DNA of 64,000 nucleotides from Polyangium fumosum. Its GTDB lineage: Bacteria; Myxococcota_A; Polyangia; Polyangiales; Polyangiaceae. Location: positions 62,001 through 126,000 of the forward strand of contig NZ_SSMQ01000010.1 of assembly GCF_005144585.1 (NCBI RefSeq), written 5' to 3'. The position numbers and the translations under genes were made by a program. Each line of letters opens with the position of its first letter. Positions within the stretch are counted from its first letter, which is position 1. The notes under the pieces were generated by a model. It did no database searches. It saw only the letters and a list, made by a program, of their open reading frames with translations, and was not told the origin of the DNA. Shown piece after piece: positions 8,024-16,268 of the stretch.

Positions 8024-9124
8024 ATGTCGTACTTCCTTGAAAGACAAATGATCCGCGAATCCCTGCTTGTCATATCGCTGATTGGCGCGACGGGCTGCGG
8101 CCCGAGCGTCGCCGTCGATTCATCCGCGCACGTCACGCCGCCGATCGAGCACATTCCAGATCCGGCCGAGGAGGACACCTGCGCGCCGGGCGAGGCGGTC
8201 ACGATCGCTACGATTCCCGACCCCGCGGGCCTCGCGCTGGGCGACGGAAACCTCTTTTTCACGGATGGGGGCGATCTCTACGGTTGCGACGGGGCCGTGG
8301 TTGCGGTCTCGCTCGCTGGCGGCGAGCCCGTGGCCCTCGCCAGCGAGCTCTGCGCGCCGAATCGAATCGTGTATGCGGATCGGTCGCTCTACTGGGCCAG
8401 CCATTCGGGGTACGGCCGCGTCACGCGTTTCTCGCTCGAAGACGGGACGATGGAGGACCTGCTCGTGGGGCTCGCCTCCCCGAACGCGATCGCCGTCGAC
8501 GGAAAATACGTCTATGTAGGCGAGCTCGTCACGTACGAAAAACTCCAGAGCCCGGGGCAGGTGCTCCGACTCGATCTCACGACCCGCGAGACCGTCGTGC
8601 TCGGTGAATCCCCCGGCGGCGTGGCTGACATCACCTTCGACGAAAAATATGTGTACTGGACCGGATCCGTCGGATTCTTGAACGGCAAGGAAAACCACGA
8701 CAGCGGCGTGTGGCGGGTCCCGAAGGAGGGCGGCGAGGCGGTCCAGCTCCTGGGCGGTTTGGCGTGGCCGTTTGGTTTGTCACGGGTAGGCACGCGCGTG
8801 GTCTTCGCCCATAGCCACGACGGGGAGATCGTCTCGATGGACGCCCATGGCGGCGAGCCGCAGGTGCTCGCCGACGGCCTCGCGTATCCGAACGACGTGG
8901 CCGTGGATGCCAAAGGCGAGGTTTTTTTTGGCTCCGGGGACGCCGTCGACGAGGGCCCCCAAGGCCTGTTCGCCGTTCCACTCGACGGTAGCGCCCCGCC
9001 GCGGCTCGTCGAGGGCGCCCTCGGATCCCCCGACCAGGTCGCCCTCGGAGCGACCTGCGTCTACTGGACTGAGAAGTACGTCGACGATGATTTCAAGGGT
9101 GTCGTCCGAAAAACCCGGCGCTGA
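8024..9124 (+). CDS. Lipoprotein with beta-propeller-like repeats
   Basis: A 366-residue protein with an N-terminal lipoprotein signal (hydrophobic LLVISLIGATG followed by Cys at about residue 22). The rest consists of repeated units of about 45 residues of the form 'D..YVYW......G.V.RV...GG', for example PNAIAVDGKYVYVGEL, DITFDEKYVYWTG and PNDVAVDAKGEVFFG. This fits a six-bladed propeller of the NHL/SMP-30 type facing the periplasm or outer surface. Start 8024 is preferred because GAGG lies eight bases upstream; ATG 8048 is an alternative. It diverges from the selenium-binding-protein gene with only 34 bases between the starts, so their promoters overlap. Confidence 0.75.
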   Translation: MSYFLERQMIRESLLVISLIGATGCGPSVAVDSSAHVTPPIEHIPDPAEEDTCAPGEAVTIATIPDPAGLALGDGNLFFTDGGDLYGCDGAVVAVSLAGGEPVALASELCAPNRIVYADRSLYWASHSGYGRVTRFSLEDGTMEDLLVGLASPNAIAVDGKYVYVGELVTYEKLQSPGQVLRLDLTTRETVVLGESPGGVADITFDEKYVYWTGSVGFLNGKENHDSGVWRVPKEGGEAVQLLGGLAWPFGLSRVGTRVVFAHSHDGEIVSMDAHGGEPQVLADGLAYPNDVAVDAKGEVFFGSGDAVDEGPQGLFAVPLDGSAPPRLVEGALGSPDQVALGATCVYWTEKYVDDDFKGVVRKTRR

Positions 9125-9127
9125 AGC

Positions 9128-10201
9128 TCATCGCTCCGCCGCGCGGATCACCATCGCGCCACCCACCCCGCGCGCGGCCACCAGGGTCATCCCCTCCCCC
9201 GCCACCGGCGCGTGAAGCTCACCGCCCTGCATGCCCGTCACCACCGTCGCATCCGCCGCGAGATCGGCGGACTGTCGATGCAGCGTGGCGGGTCCGCCGC
9301 TGGGCCATTGCACCCATTCGATCCACGCCCCCCGCGCCGTCGGCCGCACGTAGGGCTGCGCGGTCTCGATGTCCACGACCGCGACGTCCGTCTCGCCGTC
9401 CTCGTGCACGCCCCCCACGATGAGCGTGTACGCGCTGAACTTTGGCTCCGGGTGCAGCGGCCCCCATTCGAGGTAGACCACACGCCCGTCCGCGCCGAGC
9501 AACGGAAAGGCCTGTTTTCCCGGCCGCGTACGGCGCGTCATCTTCCCCGTCCCGCGCTCCATCACCACCACGTCCGCCGCGTCGGTCTCATTCTCGTCGA
9601 ATCGGCCATCCACGTCCTCCGCGAAATCGGCGTACGCCACGTGCGTGCCGGAGACATCGGGGAACCGCTGCTGTCCCGGCCCGCTCGCCACGACGCCGGC
9701 CGAGGTGTTTCCCGGCTCGTAAAGGAAAACGTCCGTATCCCCCGCCTCGTCCGCCGCGCGCCAGCCCGTGAACGCCACCCCGTCCCCCGCCGCGCGTGGC
9801 TCTCCCGCGTGATCAAAATCGCCCGTCACGGTCCGCGTCGCGCCCTCCACGCGCACGCGCACCACGCGTCGCCCCGCCTCCACGGCTTCCCACGCCACGA
9901 CACCCCCGAATGCCGTGGGCCTGCGCGGCGCCTCCGCCGCTGCCGCGAGCGTCTCCTCCGTGCCCCGCGCGAGATCCCGCGCCCGCAGCGATCCGTCCGG
10001 ATGCACGTACACGAGCAGGCAACCGGCCATCGCGTGCGGCGCATACCCGAGCGTGTACCCGCTCGCCCCCGCGCCGTCCGTCGCCGCGACCTCGATTCCT
10101 TCGACGGCAGTCGCGGCGCAACCGAGGGGCGCCGTCCCCTCCGCCTCCGCGCCGCACCCCGCGAGGAAAACCGCCCCGAGAACCCCGAGCCATCGCCGCA
10201 T
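9128..10201 (-). CDS. Lipoprotein with propeller-like repeats, unknown function
   Basis: A 357-residue protein with a clear lipobox (LGAVFLAGC, Cys at residue 16). The exported part has repeated strands such as RRPTAFGGVVAWEAVEAG, GEPRAAGDGVAFTGW, QRFPDVSGTHVAYADF and GKQAFPLLGADGRVVYLEW, consistent with a TolB-like beta-propeller. Start 10201 (AGGA about five bases upstream) is chosen over two upstream in-frame starts because it places the signal sequence at the N-terminus. It lies 27 bases downstream of the giant kinase/activator gene on the same strand and is probably in the same operon. No specific function is recognised. Confidence 0.7.
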   Translation of the reverse strand: MRRWLGVLGAVFLAGCGAEAEGTAPLGCAATAVEGIEVAATDGAGASGYTLGYAPHAMAGCLLVYVHPDGSLRARDLARGTEETLAAAAEAPRRPTAFGGVVAWEAVEAGRRVVRVRVEGATRTVTGDFDHAGEPRAAGDGVAFTGWRAADEAGDTDVFLYEPGNTSAGVVASGPGQQRFPDVSGTHVAYADFAEDVDGRFDENETDAADVVVMERGTGKMTRRTRPGKQAFPLLGADGRVVYLEWGPLHPEPKFSAYTLIVGGVHEDGETDVAVVDIETAQPYVRPTARGAWIEWVQWPSGGPATLHRQSADLAADATVVTGMQGGELHAPVAGEGMTLVAARGVGGAMVIRAAER

Positions 10202-10228
10202 TTCATTCCTGCCCATCACGCCCACCAC

Positions 10229-13200
10229 CTACGCGAGCTTTTTCCGTGACGAAGGGGCCGGCTCGCGCATCCCGAGCCGCACCATTCGTTTCTTGAGCCC
10301 CTGCCTCGACAAACCCAACCGAGAAGCCGCCTGGCTGATGTTCCCTCCCGTCTCCGCGAGGGCCCGCCGGATCGGCGCGCGCTCGTCCACCTCGGGGACC
10401 GGCGCGCCCCGGCCCCGGATCCCCCGCGGCAGGTGCGCCCGCTCGATCCGCGACGCGCCGAGCGCGCCGAGACGCTCCATCACGTTGCGCAGCTCGCGCA
10501 CATTGCCGGGCCACGGATGCGCCGACAGCGCGGCGAGCGCGTCGTCGGCGAACGTCGCGCCCGGGAGGAACGCGCGGCAAAGGAGCGGCACGTCCTCGGC
10601 GCGCTCGCGCAAGGGCGGGACGCGGATCGTGATCGCGTTCAATCGATAAAAGAGGTCCTGCCGGAACGTCCCTTCGGCGACCGCCTTTTCGAGGTCGCGG
10701 TTCGTCGCGGCCACGATCCGCACGTCGAACGCGCGCTCCTCGTCGCTGCCAATCGGCCGGAACCGCCGCGCTTCGAGCGCCCGCAGGAGCGCGGCCTGCC
10801 GGAGGAGCGAGAGCTCGCCGATCTCGTCGAGCAGGAGCGTCCCGCCATTCGCTTGCACGAGCAGCCCCGTGCGCGCCCGGTCCGCGCCCGTGAAGGCGCC
10901 CCGCGCGTGCCCGAAGAGCTCCGCCTCGAAGAGCGTGTCCGGGATGCCGCCGCAGTTCATCGCGACGAAGGGCCCGCGCGCCCGCGGCCCGAGGTCGTGG
11001 AGCGCCCGCGCGAAGAGCTCCTTCCCCACGCCGGTTTCGCCCACGACGAGGACCGGCAGGTCCCCCGGCAATGCCGCTTCGAGCCTCCCGAGCGCGCGCG
11101 TGAGCGCCGGCGAATCCCCCACGATCCCTCGAATGCTGCGGCGCGGCCCGGAGATCGGGATCAGGGTCGTCGCGCCCGGGGGCTCGGCCGCGGGCGTTCC
11201 GGTCAAACCAGGATCCTTTCGCGCCGCCGGGCGCGGGGCGACCGTCTCCTCGTCCGGTTCGGCGGCCGTCGAGATCCGAAAGACGAGCGCCGCAAGAATG
11301 CCCCATCGACGCGCCTCCGCGGCCGTCACGTGGTCGAACGCGCCGGGCCGGAAGCGATGCTCGACGACGACGATCGCGCTCCCCAGGGGCCCCTCGGGCC
11401 CCGCGACGACGAGCCGCGCGCCCCGGCCTCCCGCTGTGGGAATGTCGCGCTGATACAAGGGTTCCGCGCTGCCAAGGGCCTCCCGCGCGAGGACCCCGTC
11501 GAGCCGCTGCCCGGCCTCCGCGAGGGCGAGCCCGTCCAGATCCGCGCCGTACACCACGCCGATCCGCGCCCCACAGGCGAGCGCCACGAACGCCCGCTCG
11601 GCGCCCGCGCGCGCCACGATACGCCGCGCGAGATCGAGACCAAGCTCGCCTTCGGACGCGCGCGCCGCGCCGGCCAGAAAATCCCAAAGTGCGTCCTCCC
11701 CCGCCTCGTCCGCCGCCATGCGCGGAGCATATCGAACGGGCCGCCGCGCCGCGAGCGCACGAAAAAGGGCCTCCCGCGCTTCGGACTCGCCCTCCACGAG
11801 CCTGGCCGCACGCGCGCGCCGGAGCGCGCCGATCGCGATCCGCGCCGCGCGCCGTGGCTCCGCCGGCAACGTCGCGAGCCGCGCCTCCACCTCCGCGAGG
11901 CACGCCCGCACATCGACGAGCGCGTCACGCGCCCGCGCCTCGGCCGAAAGCTCGCCGAGCGCCACGAGCGCGCCTGCGCCGTCGCCCGCGCGGGCCCGGA
12001 TCCGCGCGCGCAGAATCGAGAGATCGGCCCGCACCACGGCAGGGACCGAGGCGCCGAGCGCCCACGCCTCCGCGACGAAGGGCGCCGCCGCGGCGAATTG
12101 GCCCCGACGCACCTCGAGCTCGGCCCGCGCGAAGAGGCACCAGCCGAGCCCTGCCTCCTGGCCGAGGGCTCGCGCGAGCAACGTCGCCTCGGTGAGCGCC
12201 GCCTCCGCCTCGGCGTGCTTCCCTGCGCGCCCGAGCGCCATGCCGAGGTTCATCAGACACGAGCGCATGCCCGCGCGATCCCCGAGGCGTCGCTTCTCCC
12301 CGAGCGCCCGCGAAAACGTGGAGATGGCCTGATCCGGCCGGTTCCGATACAGCGCGACGACCCCCGCATTGTGGTGAATCCGCGCGAGCTCCTCGGGATC
12401 GTCCGCGCCCCGCTCGTCGAGGATCCCCTCCGCACGGTCGAGGTGCTCGGCCGCGTCCGTGGAATGGGCGGAGAAGAGGGCCACGAGGCCGAGCGTGCCG
12501 TGGGCAAACGCCTCGGCCTGCCTGTCGTTCGTGTGCCGCGCCGCCACGAGCGCCTCCTCGGCGAGCGCGCGCGCCTCCGCCGCCTCCCCGGCGCGGGCCT
12601 TTTGCTCGGCGCGCCGCCGCAAAGAGAGGGAGCGCAAGCTCGTGTCCTGCAAGGCCGCCTCGTCGAGCCAGCGCAGCACCTCGGGATGCGCCCCCGGCAA
12701 CCCCGCGTCCCGGACGAGCCGCTCCAGCCGGCACAACGAGGCCGGCGTGCGCCGCGCCGGGGTTTGCAGGAGCAGAAGGAGCGCGTCGATTTCGAGCGAA
12801 AGGAGCCCGGTCTCCCGCGCCGCCTGCGCTGCCCGCGCGAGCAGCGCCTCCCGCCGCGCCGGCAGGGCCGCCGCGGACGGCGCCTTTGCGACGGAGAGCA
12901 AGGCTGCGGCGTCGGCGTCTGGTTCGCCGAGCCAAACCTCGGCCGTGAGGTCCACGAGCTCCGGCGTGGCGAGCGCCGCCGCGAGATCGGGCCCGAGCTC
13001 GGGCGAGGCGAGCACGTACCGCACGTCCCCGGACGCACGCCGCCCGATCAAGGACGCCGACAGGAGCTCCGCGAGGAGGGATGCGCCCTCGGCCCCGAGG
13101 CGCCGCGTGATGGCATGACAAGCCCCCTCGGGCATTCCCCCGGCCGAGAGCGCGATCGCCGCGAGCACCCCCCTCGCCCCGGCCGACAACCCCGACGCCC

Positions 13201-14596
13201 GCCCGAGCGCCGTGTCCCGTTCGAGCGGCACGCGCCCGAGCGACGCCAAGAGCCAGCCGGGCAACCCCTGCGAAGCCGCCTGCGCTCGTTCCATCGCCGC
13301 CGGATCCGACAACCCCAGCGAATGGCATAATGCGACAAACGTTTCCCCCACGAGCGGCTCGATCGGTAGCACGTCCGCGCCCGGAGGCGCGGCGCGCGCC
13401 GTCACCACCACATCGAGCCCCGGCGCGCGGGCGCCGCGGCAACGATACACGTCGAGCGCCGCCGCGAGCTCGGGCGGACCGGATTCGAGCCCGTCGATCA
13501 AGAGAAGCGCCGCCCCGCCCTCCGCCGCGGCCGCGAGCGGCGGCGTGGGGTCCATTCCGCGGAAAAACCCGATCAGGCGTGGCAGGATCGCGCCCGCCTC
13601 GATCGGCAACACGACGAGCCGCGCGGCTCGCCCTGCGCAGAGCGTGCGCGTCAAGAGCTCCCGCGCGAGGTGGCTCTTCCCCGCCCCGCTCGGCCCCACG
13701 ACGTACCGCACGGGCGCGGCCGACGGCGCGGAGAGCGCGGCGATCTCCGCCTCCCGGCCGACCGGCGTTGGGGGCGCCCCGAGCCGCTCGCCCGCGCGCA
13801 TCGCCGAGGCCCCGAGGGACGACAAAACCCGGCGCGCGTCCTCGGGCCGATCGAGCGGGTGCGCCTCCACGAGCGCCTCCACGATCTCGGCGAGCGTCGG
13901 CCGGAGCCACGGGCACAAGGAAAAGAGCCGCATTTTCGTGGTTCCCGGCGGCGGAGGCGCCCCCGTCGCCGCGGCCCAGGCGAGCGCGCCGAGGCCATAC
14001 AGATCCGAACGAATCGTCGGCGCCGCGCCCGCCAGCACCTCCGGCGCCGCATACCCGGGCGAGCCCGCCGCCGGCGCGCCCGGGGCGCGGGCCCGGAAAA
14101 ACACCGCCGCGCCGAGATCGAGCAGGACGGGCCGCTCCCCGCGCCCCTCGGGCCGCATGCGCACGTGCGCCGGCTTGAGATCCCCATGCAAAAACCCCGC
14201 GTCGTGCAGCGCCGCGAGCGTGGCCGCGACGCCCGCGCAGAGGTCCGCCAGCCGAACATTACGATCCGCGTCGTTCGGCGCGCCCCGCACCCACGTCGCC
14301 GCGTCGAGCCCCGGGACGAAGTCCTCCACGAGGAAGGGTGCGCCCGTCCGCTCGTCGTAGCCGAGGTCGTGCGCTCGCACGATCCCGGGCAGCCGGAGCC
14401 GCGAGAGCAACGCAAATTCGCCCAGCAAGGCCGAGGGCTCGAACGCGCCGGGCCGGAACACCTTCGCCGTGAGCGCGCGGGCCAGGTCCTCCCGATCGAC
14501 CACGCGCAGCACGATCCCTTGCGCGCCGCGCCCGAGCGGCTCGCCCGCCGCATAACGGGCATGCACGAGCCGTGCATCTCGGTCGCGTCGTCCCAT
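10229..14596 (-). CDS. Ser/Thr kinase - ATPase - TPR - GAF - sigma54 activator fusion
   Basis: A 1455-residue multidomain regulator. Residues 14-265 are a protein kinase: glycine loop GEPLGRGAQG (18-27), Lys45, catalytic loop HGDLKPAH (137-144; Asp139 kept, usual Arg and Asn replaced), DLG in place of DFG (160-162) and AAPEV (183-187). Residues 275-500 hold a second ATPase with P-loop GPSGAGKS (301-308), as in AAA/STAND modules. Residues about 620-900 are TPR helices, 960-1110 a GAF-like domain. Residues 1155-1385 are a sigma54-interacting AAA+ domain with Walker A GETGVGKE (1186-1193), an intact GAFTGA loop (1233-1238) and Walker B LLLDEIGE. A Fis-type helix-turn-helix ends the protein. It should activate sigma54 promoters in response to a ligand or phosphorylation; targets are not visible. 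Confidence 0.93.
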   Translation of the reverse strand: MGRRDRDARLVHARYAAGEPLGRGAQGIVLRVVDREDLARALTAKVFRPGAFEPSALLGEFALLSRLRLPGIVRAHDLGYDERTGAPFLVEDFVPGLDAATWVRGAPNDADRNVRLADLCAGVAATLAALHDAGFLHGDLKPAHVRMRPEGRGERPVLLDLGAAVFFRARAPGAPAAGSPGYAAPEVLAGAAPTIRSDLYGLGALAWAAATGAPPPPGTTKMRLFSLCPWLRPTLAEIVEALVEAHPLDRPEDARRVLSSLGASAMRAGERLGAPPTPVGREAEIAALSAPSAAPVRYVVGPSGAGKSHLARELLTRTLCAGRAARLVVLPIEAGAILPRLIGFFRGMDPTPPLAAAAEGGAALLLIDGLESGPPELAAALDVYRCRGARAPGLDVVVTARAAPPGADVLPIEPLVGETFVALCHSLGLSDPAAMERAQAASQGLPGWLLASLGRVPLERDTALGRASGLSAGARGVLAAIALSAGGMPEGACHAITRRLGAEGASLLAELLSASLIGRRASGDVRYVLASPELGPDLAAALATPELVDLTAEVWLGEPDADAAALLSVAKAPSAAALPARREALLARAAQAARETGLLSLEIDALLLLLQTPARRTPASLCRLERLVRDAGLPGAHPEVLRWLDEAALQDTSLRSLSLRRRAEQKARAGEAAEARALAEEALVAARHTNDRQAEAFAHGTLGLVALFSAHSTDAAEHLDRAEGILDERGADDPEELARIHHNAGVVALYRNRPDQAISTFSRALGEKRRLGDRAGMRSCLMNLGMALGRAGKHAEAEAALTEATLLARALGQEAGLGWCLFARAELEVRRGQFAAAAPFVAEAWALGASVPAVVRADLSILRARIRARAGDGAGALVALGELSAEARARDALVDVRACLAEVEARLATLPAEPRRAARIAIGALRRARAARLVEGESEAREALFRALAARRPVRYAPRMAADEAGEDALWDFLAGAARASEGELGLDLARRIVARAGAERAFVALACGARIGVVYGADLDGLALAEAGQRLDGVLAREALGSAEPLYQRDIPTAGGRGARLVVAGPEGPLGSAIVVVEHRFRPGAFDHVTAAEARRWGILAALVFRISTAAEPDEETVAPRPAARKDPGLTGTPAAEPPGATTLIPISGPRRSIRGIVGDSPALTRALGRLEAALPGDLPVLVVGETGVGKELFARALHDLGPRARGPFVAMNCGGIPDTLFEAELFGHARGAFTGADRARTGLLVQANGGTLLLDEIGELSLLRQAALLRALEARRFRPIGSDEERAFDVRIVAATNRDLEKAVAEGTFRQDLFYRLNAITIRVPPLRERAEDVPLLCRAFLPGATFADDALAALSAHPWPGNVRELRNVMERLGALGASRIERAHLPRGIRGRGAPVPEVDERAPIRRALAETGGNISQAASRLGLSRQGLKKRMVRLGMREPAPSSRKKLA

Positions 14597-14615
14597 GGCG
14601 TTCGAGTCTATCCGC

Positions 14616-16013
14616 TCATTCGCCGACTGCGGCGCGCGTCTCGGCCGAGGTCACCGCCGCGAGGAACGGTTCGCCCCAGGAAGGCTCGGCGAGCAGGCCG
14701 AGGGCGCGGCGCAGGCGTGGCTCGGCGAACCTTCCGAGGCCGAGGAAATGAGCCTTCGCCGCGGCCTCGGTCGCCGGATCCGCGAGGCCCTTCGCCGCGG
14801 CGACGTCGCCCTCTTCGAGGTCGGTCGTGATCACCTCGACGCGGATCATCATGACACGGGTCACGTGGTCGGGGGCCGGGTCGACCGTGAGGGGCAACGT
14901 CGCGTCGGTCCAGGTCTGTGGCGCGAGGTAAAACACCCGCAGGCCCGGGGTACGGAACCATTGCCGCTTCCAGGTGGCCACCATGGCGAGGGATTCGTCG
15001 TGGTAGAGCCCGGCGCCGTCGAGCGCGGTCGTGATGGACGCGCCGAGGTCCTCGACGAACACATCGAGCGTCTTGGCCGCGGCGAGCGCCGGGGCTTCGA
15101 GGTCCACGGTTTGGCCGGGCGAGACGCCCGCGGGGACCACCGAGAACACGCCGCCCGCCTCGCCCACGTTCACCACGAAGAGCGCCCCGAGCGCGTCGGG
15201 CAAGGTGTTCTCGACGCGGACCGTGCTCGCGGCCGCGGTCACGCGCGCGGGTGGCGTGAGGTTGCCGAGGCCACGATAAAAAAGAAAGCGCTCGGCCTCG
15301 GGCGCGCCGCTCGCCGTGGGCACGGCCGTCACGCGCACCGCATTCGCGTCGACGGCGCGCGCGTGGCTCCACGTGAACGCGTCGAGCGAGGCCTCGGGCA
15401 GCTCCACGTCGGCCCCGCGCGGCAGGATCTCCACCTCGCCCCAGTCGAGCAGCCCCTGCCCGACGATGCCGTATTTCTCCTGGCAGGTGGGCCCGCTCCA
15501 GGGAAAGCTCGGATCGAGCACCGGATCGGCGTCCACAAGGAGATTCGGCGCTGCGTTCGCCTTCGCCACCCACGGATAGAAGCTCGCCACCGCGGGGTAC
15601 CATTGCGTGAGCACCCCGCTCGGGAACGCCACCTGCACGCGCGCCTGCATCGGTTTGTCCGAGTAAAAGTACGTGACGGGCGTCTCCATCTTGACGTGCA
15701 CCGAGGTCGCCTCCGGCAGGGTCCCGGCGCGGATGCGGTCATAGACGAAGCTCGGCAGGTCCTCCTCCTCGTGGTGCAATCCGCGCTGGAGCGAGCCGTC
15801 CGAGCCCACGACCACGGTATCGGTGCCCCACTCGTGCACGACGAATCCATGGCCCGGATACGCCGCTGAAGGCTCGGTCGAAGGCTGGGGCGCGCCGGAC
15901 GAGCTCCCCTCCGCCGGCGCGGCGCCTCCGCTGGAGACGACCTCGACCGCACAGGCGGGGACGAGGACGAGGGGGAGCAACACGACACGGGAACCAAACG
16001 ATCGAAGGGTCAT
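14616..16013 (-). CDS. Exported lipoprotein, unknown function
   Basis: A 465-residue protein with a lipoprotein signal (LLPLVLVPAC, Cys at about residue 21) followed by a Ser/Gly/Ala/Pro-rich spacer. The mature part begins GFVVHEWGTDTVVV and is mainly beta; two cysteines are visible near the middle and no enzymatic motif is recognised. GGAGG lies about seven bases upstream of the ATG at 16013. It is the first gene of a minus-strand run (19-bp gap to the kinase/activator fusion, then 27 bp to a second lipoprotein), so it could be a surface component whose expression or sensing is tied to that regulator. It is divergent from the hybrid histidine kinase. Confidence 0.68.
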   Translation of the reverse strand: MTLRSFGSRVVLLPLVLVPACAVEVVSSGGAAPAEGSSSGAPQPSTEPSAAYPGHGFVVHEWGTDTVVVGSDGSLQRGLHHEEEDLPSFVYDRIRAGTLPEATSVHVKMETPVTYFYSDKPMQARVQVAFPSGVLTQWYPAVASFYPWVAKANAAPNLLVDADPVLDPSFPWSGPTCQEKYGIVGQGLLDWGEVEILPRGADVELPEASLDAFTWSHARAVDANAVRVTAVPTASGAPEAERFLFYRGLGNLTPPARVTAAASTVRVENTLPDALGALFVVNVGEAGGVFSVVPAGVSPGQTVDLEAPALAAAKTLDVFVEDLGASITTALDGAGLYHDESLAMVATWKRQWFRTPGLRVFYLAPQTWTDATLPLTVDPAPDHVTRVMMIRVEVITTDLEEGDVAAAKGLADPATEAAAKAHFLGLGRFAEPRLRRALGLLAEPSWGEPFLAAVTSAETRAAVGE

Positions 16014-16089
16014 GGATGGCCTCCGCGCTCCCTCCGAGCAGGGCACGTGCCACACGGAAATACCTGTACTTTCGCGCGGTCGCGCGCCG

Positions 16090-16115
16090 GGCGGTGGGAA
16101 CCGGTTCCCACCGCC
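16090..16115. promoter_or_regulatory. 26-bp perfect palindrome in divergent promoter region
   Basis: GGCGGTGGGAACC followed immediately by GGTTCCCACCGCC forms an uninterrupted perfect palindrome. It lies 77 bases from the lipoprotein start and 154 bases from the histidine-kinase start. GGTTCCC recurs at 16149 and 16249. A dimeric regulator's operator is the simplest reading; the protein is unknown. Confidence 0.7.
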
Positions 16116-16118
16116 GAT

Positions 16119-16142
16119 GGCAACCGGTCGCGGCGGGTTGCC
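16119..16142. promoter_or_regulatory. Inverted repeat GGCAACC / GGTTGCC
   Basis: Seven-base arms at 16119-16125 and 16136-16142 are separated by ten bases, directly beside the 26-bp palindrome. Its spacing is typical of an operator half-site pair; function is inferred from position only. Confidence 0.4.
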
Positions 16143-16160
16143 GCTCGGGGTTCCCGAGCG
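16142..16160. promoter_or_regulatory. Inverted repeat CGCTCGGG-GTT-CCCGAGCG
   Basis: Eight-base perfect arms flank a three-base centre and contain the GGTTCCC motif shared with the nearby palindrome. It could be a second binding site or a small hairpin in the leader of the histidine-kinase transcript. Confidence 0.4.
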
Positions 16161-16268
16161 CGCGCCCTTGGGAATCCCCTCACCTCCGCCTTGCTCCCCT
16201 CCTCATTGCCCCGAACCGTTAGGTCAGTTACGCTGGCTTTCCATTCGGGGTTCCCACGGATCAGGGTC

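Noticed and set aside
10433-13330. A 965-codon plus-strand open frame
   Set aside because: It is antisense to the kinase/activator fusion, whose motifs are clear, and has Arg/Pro-rich nonsense composition.
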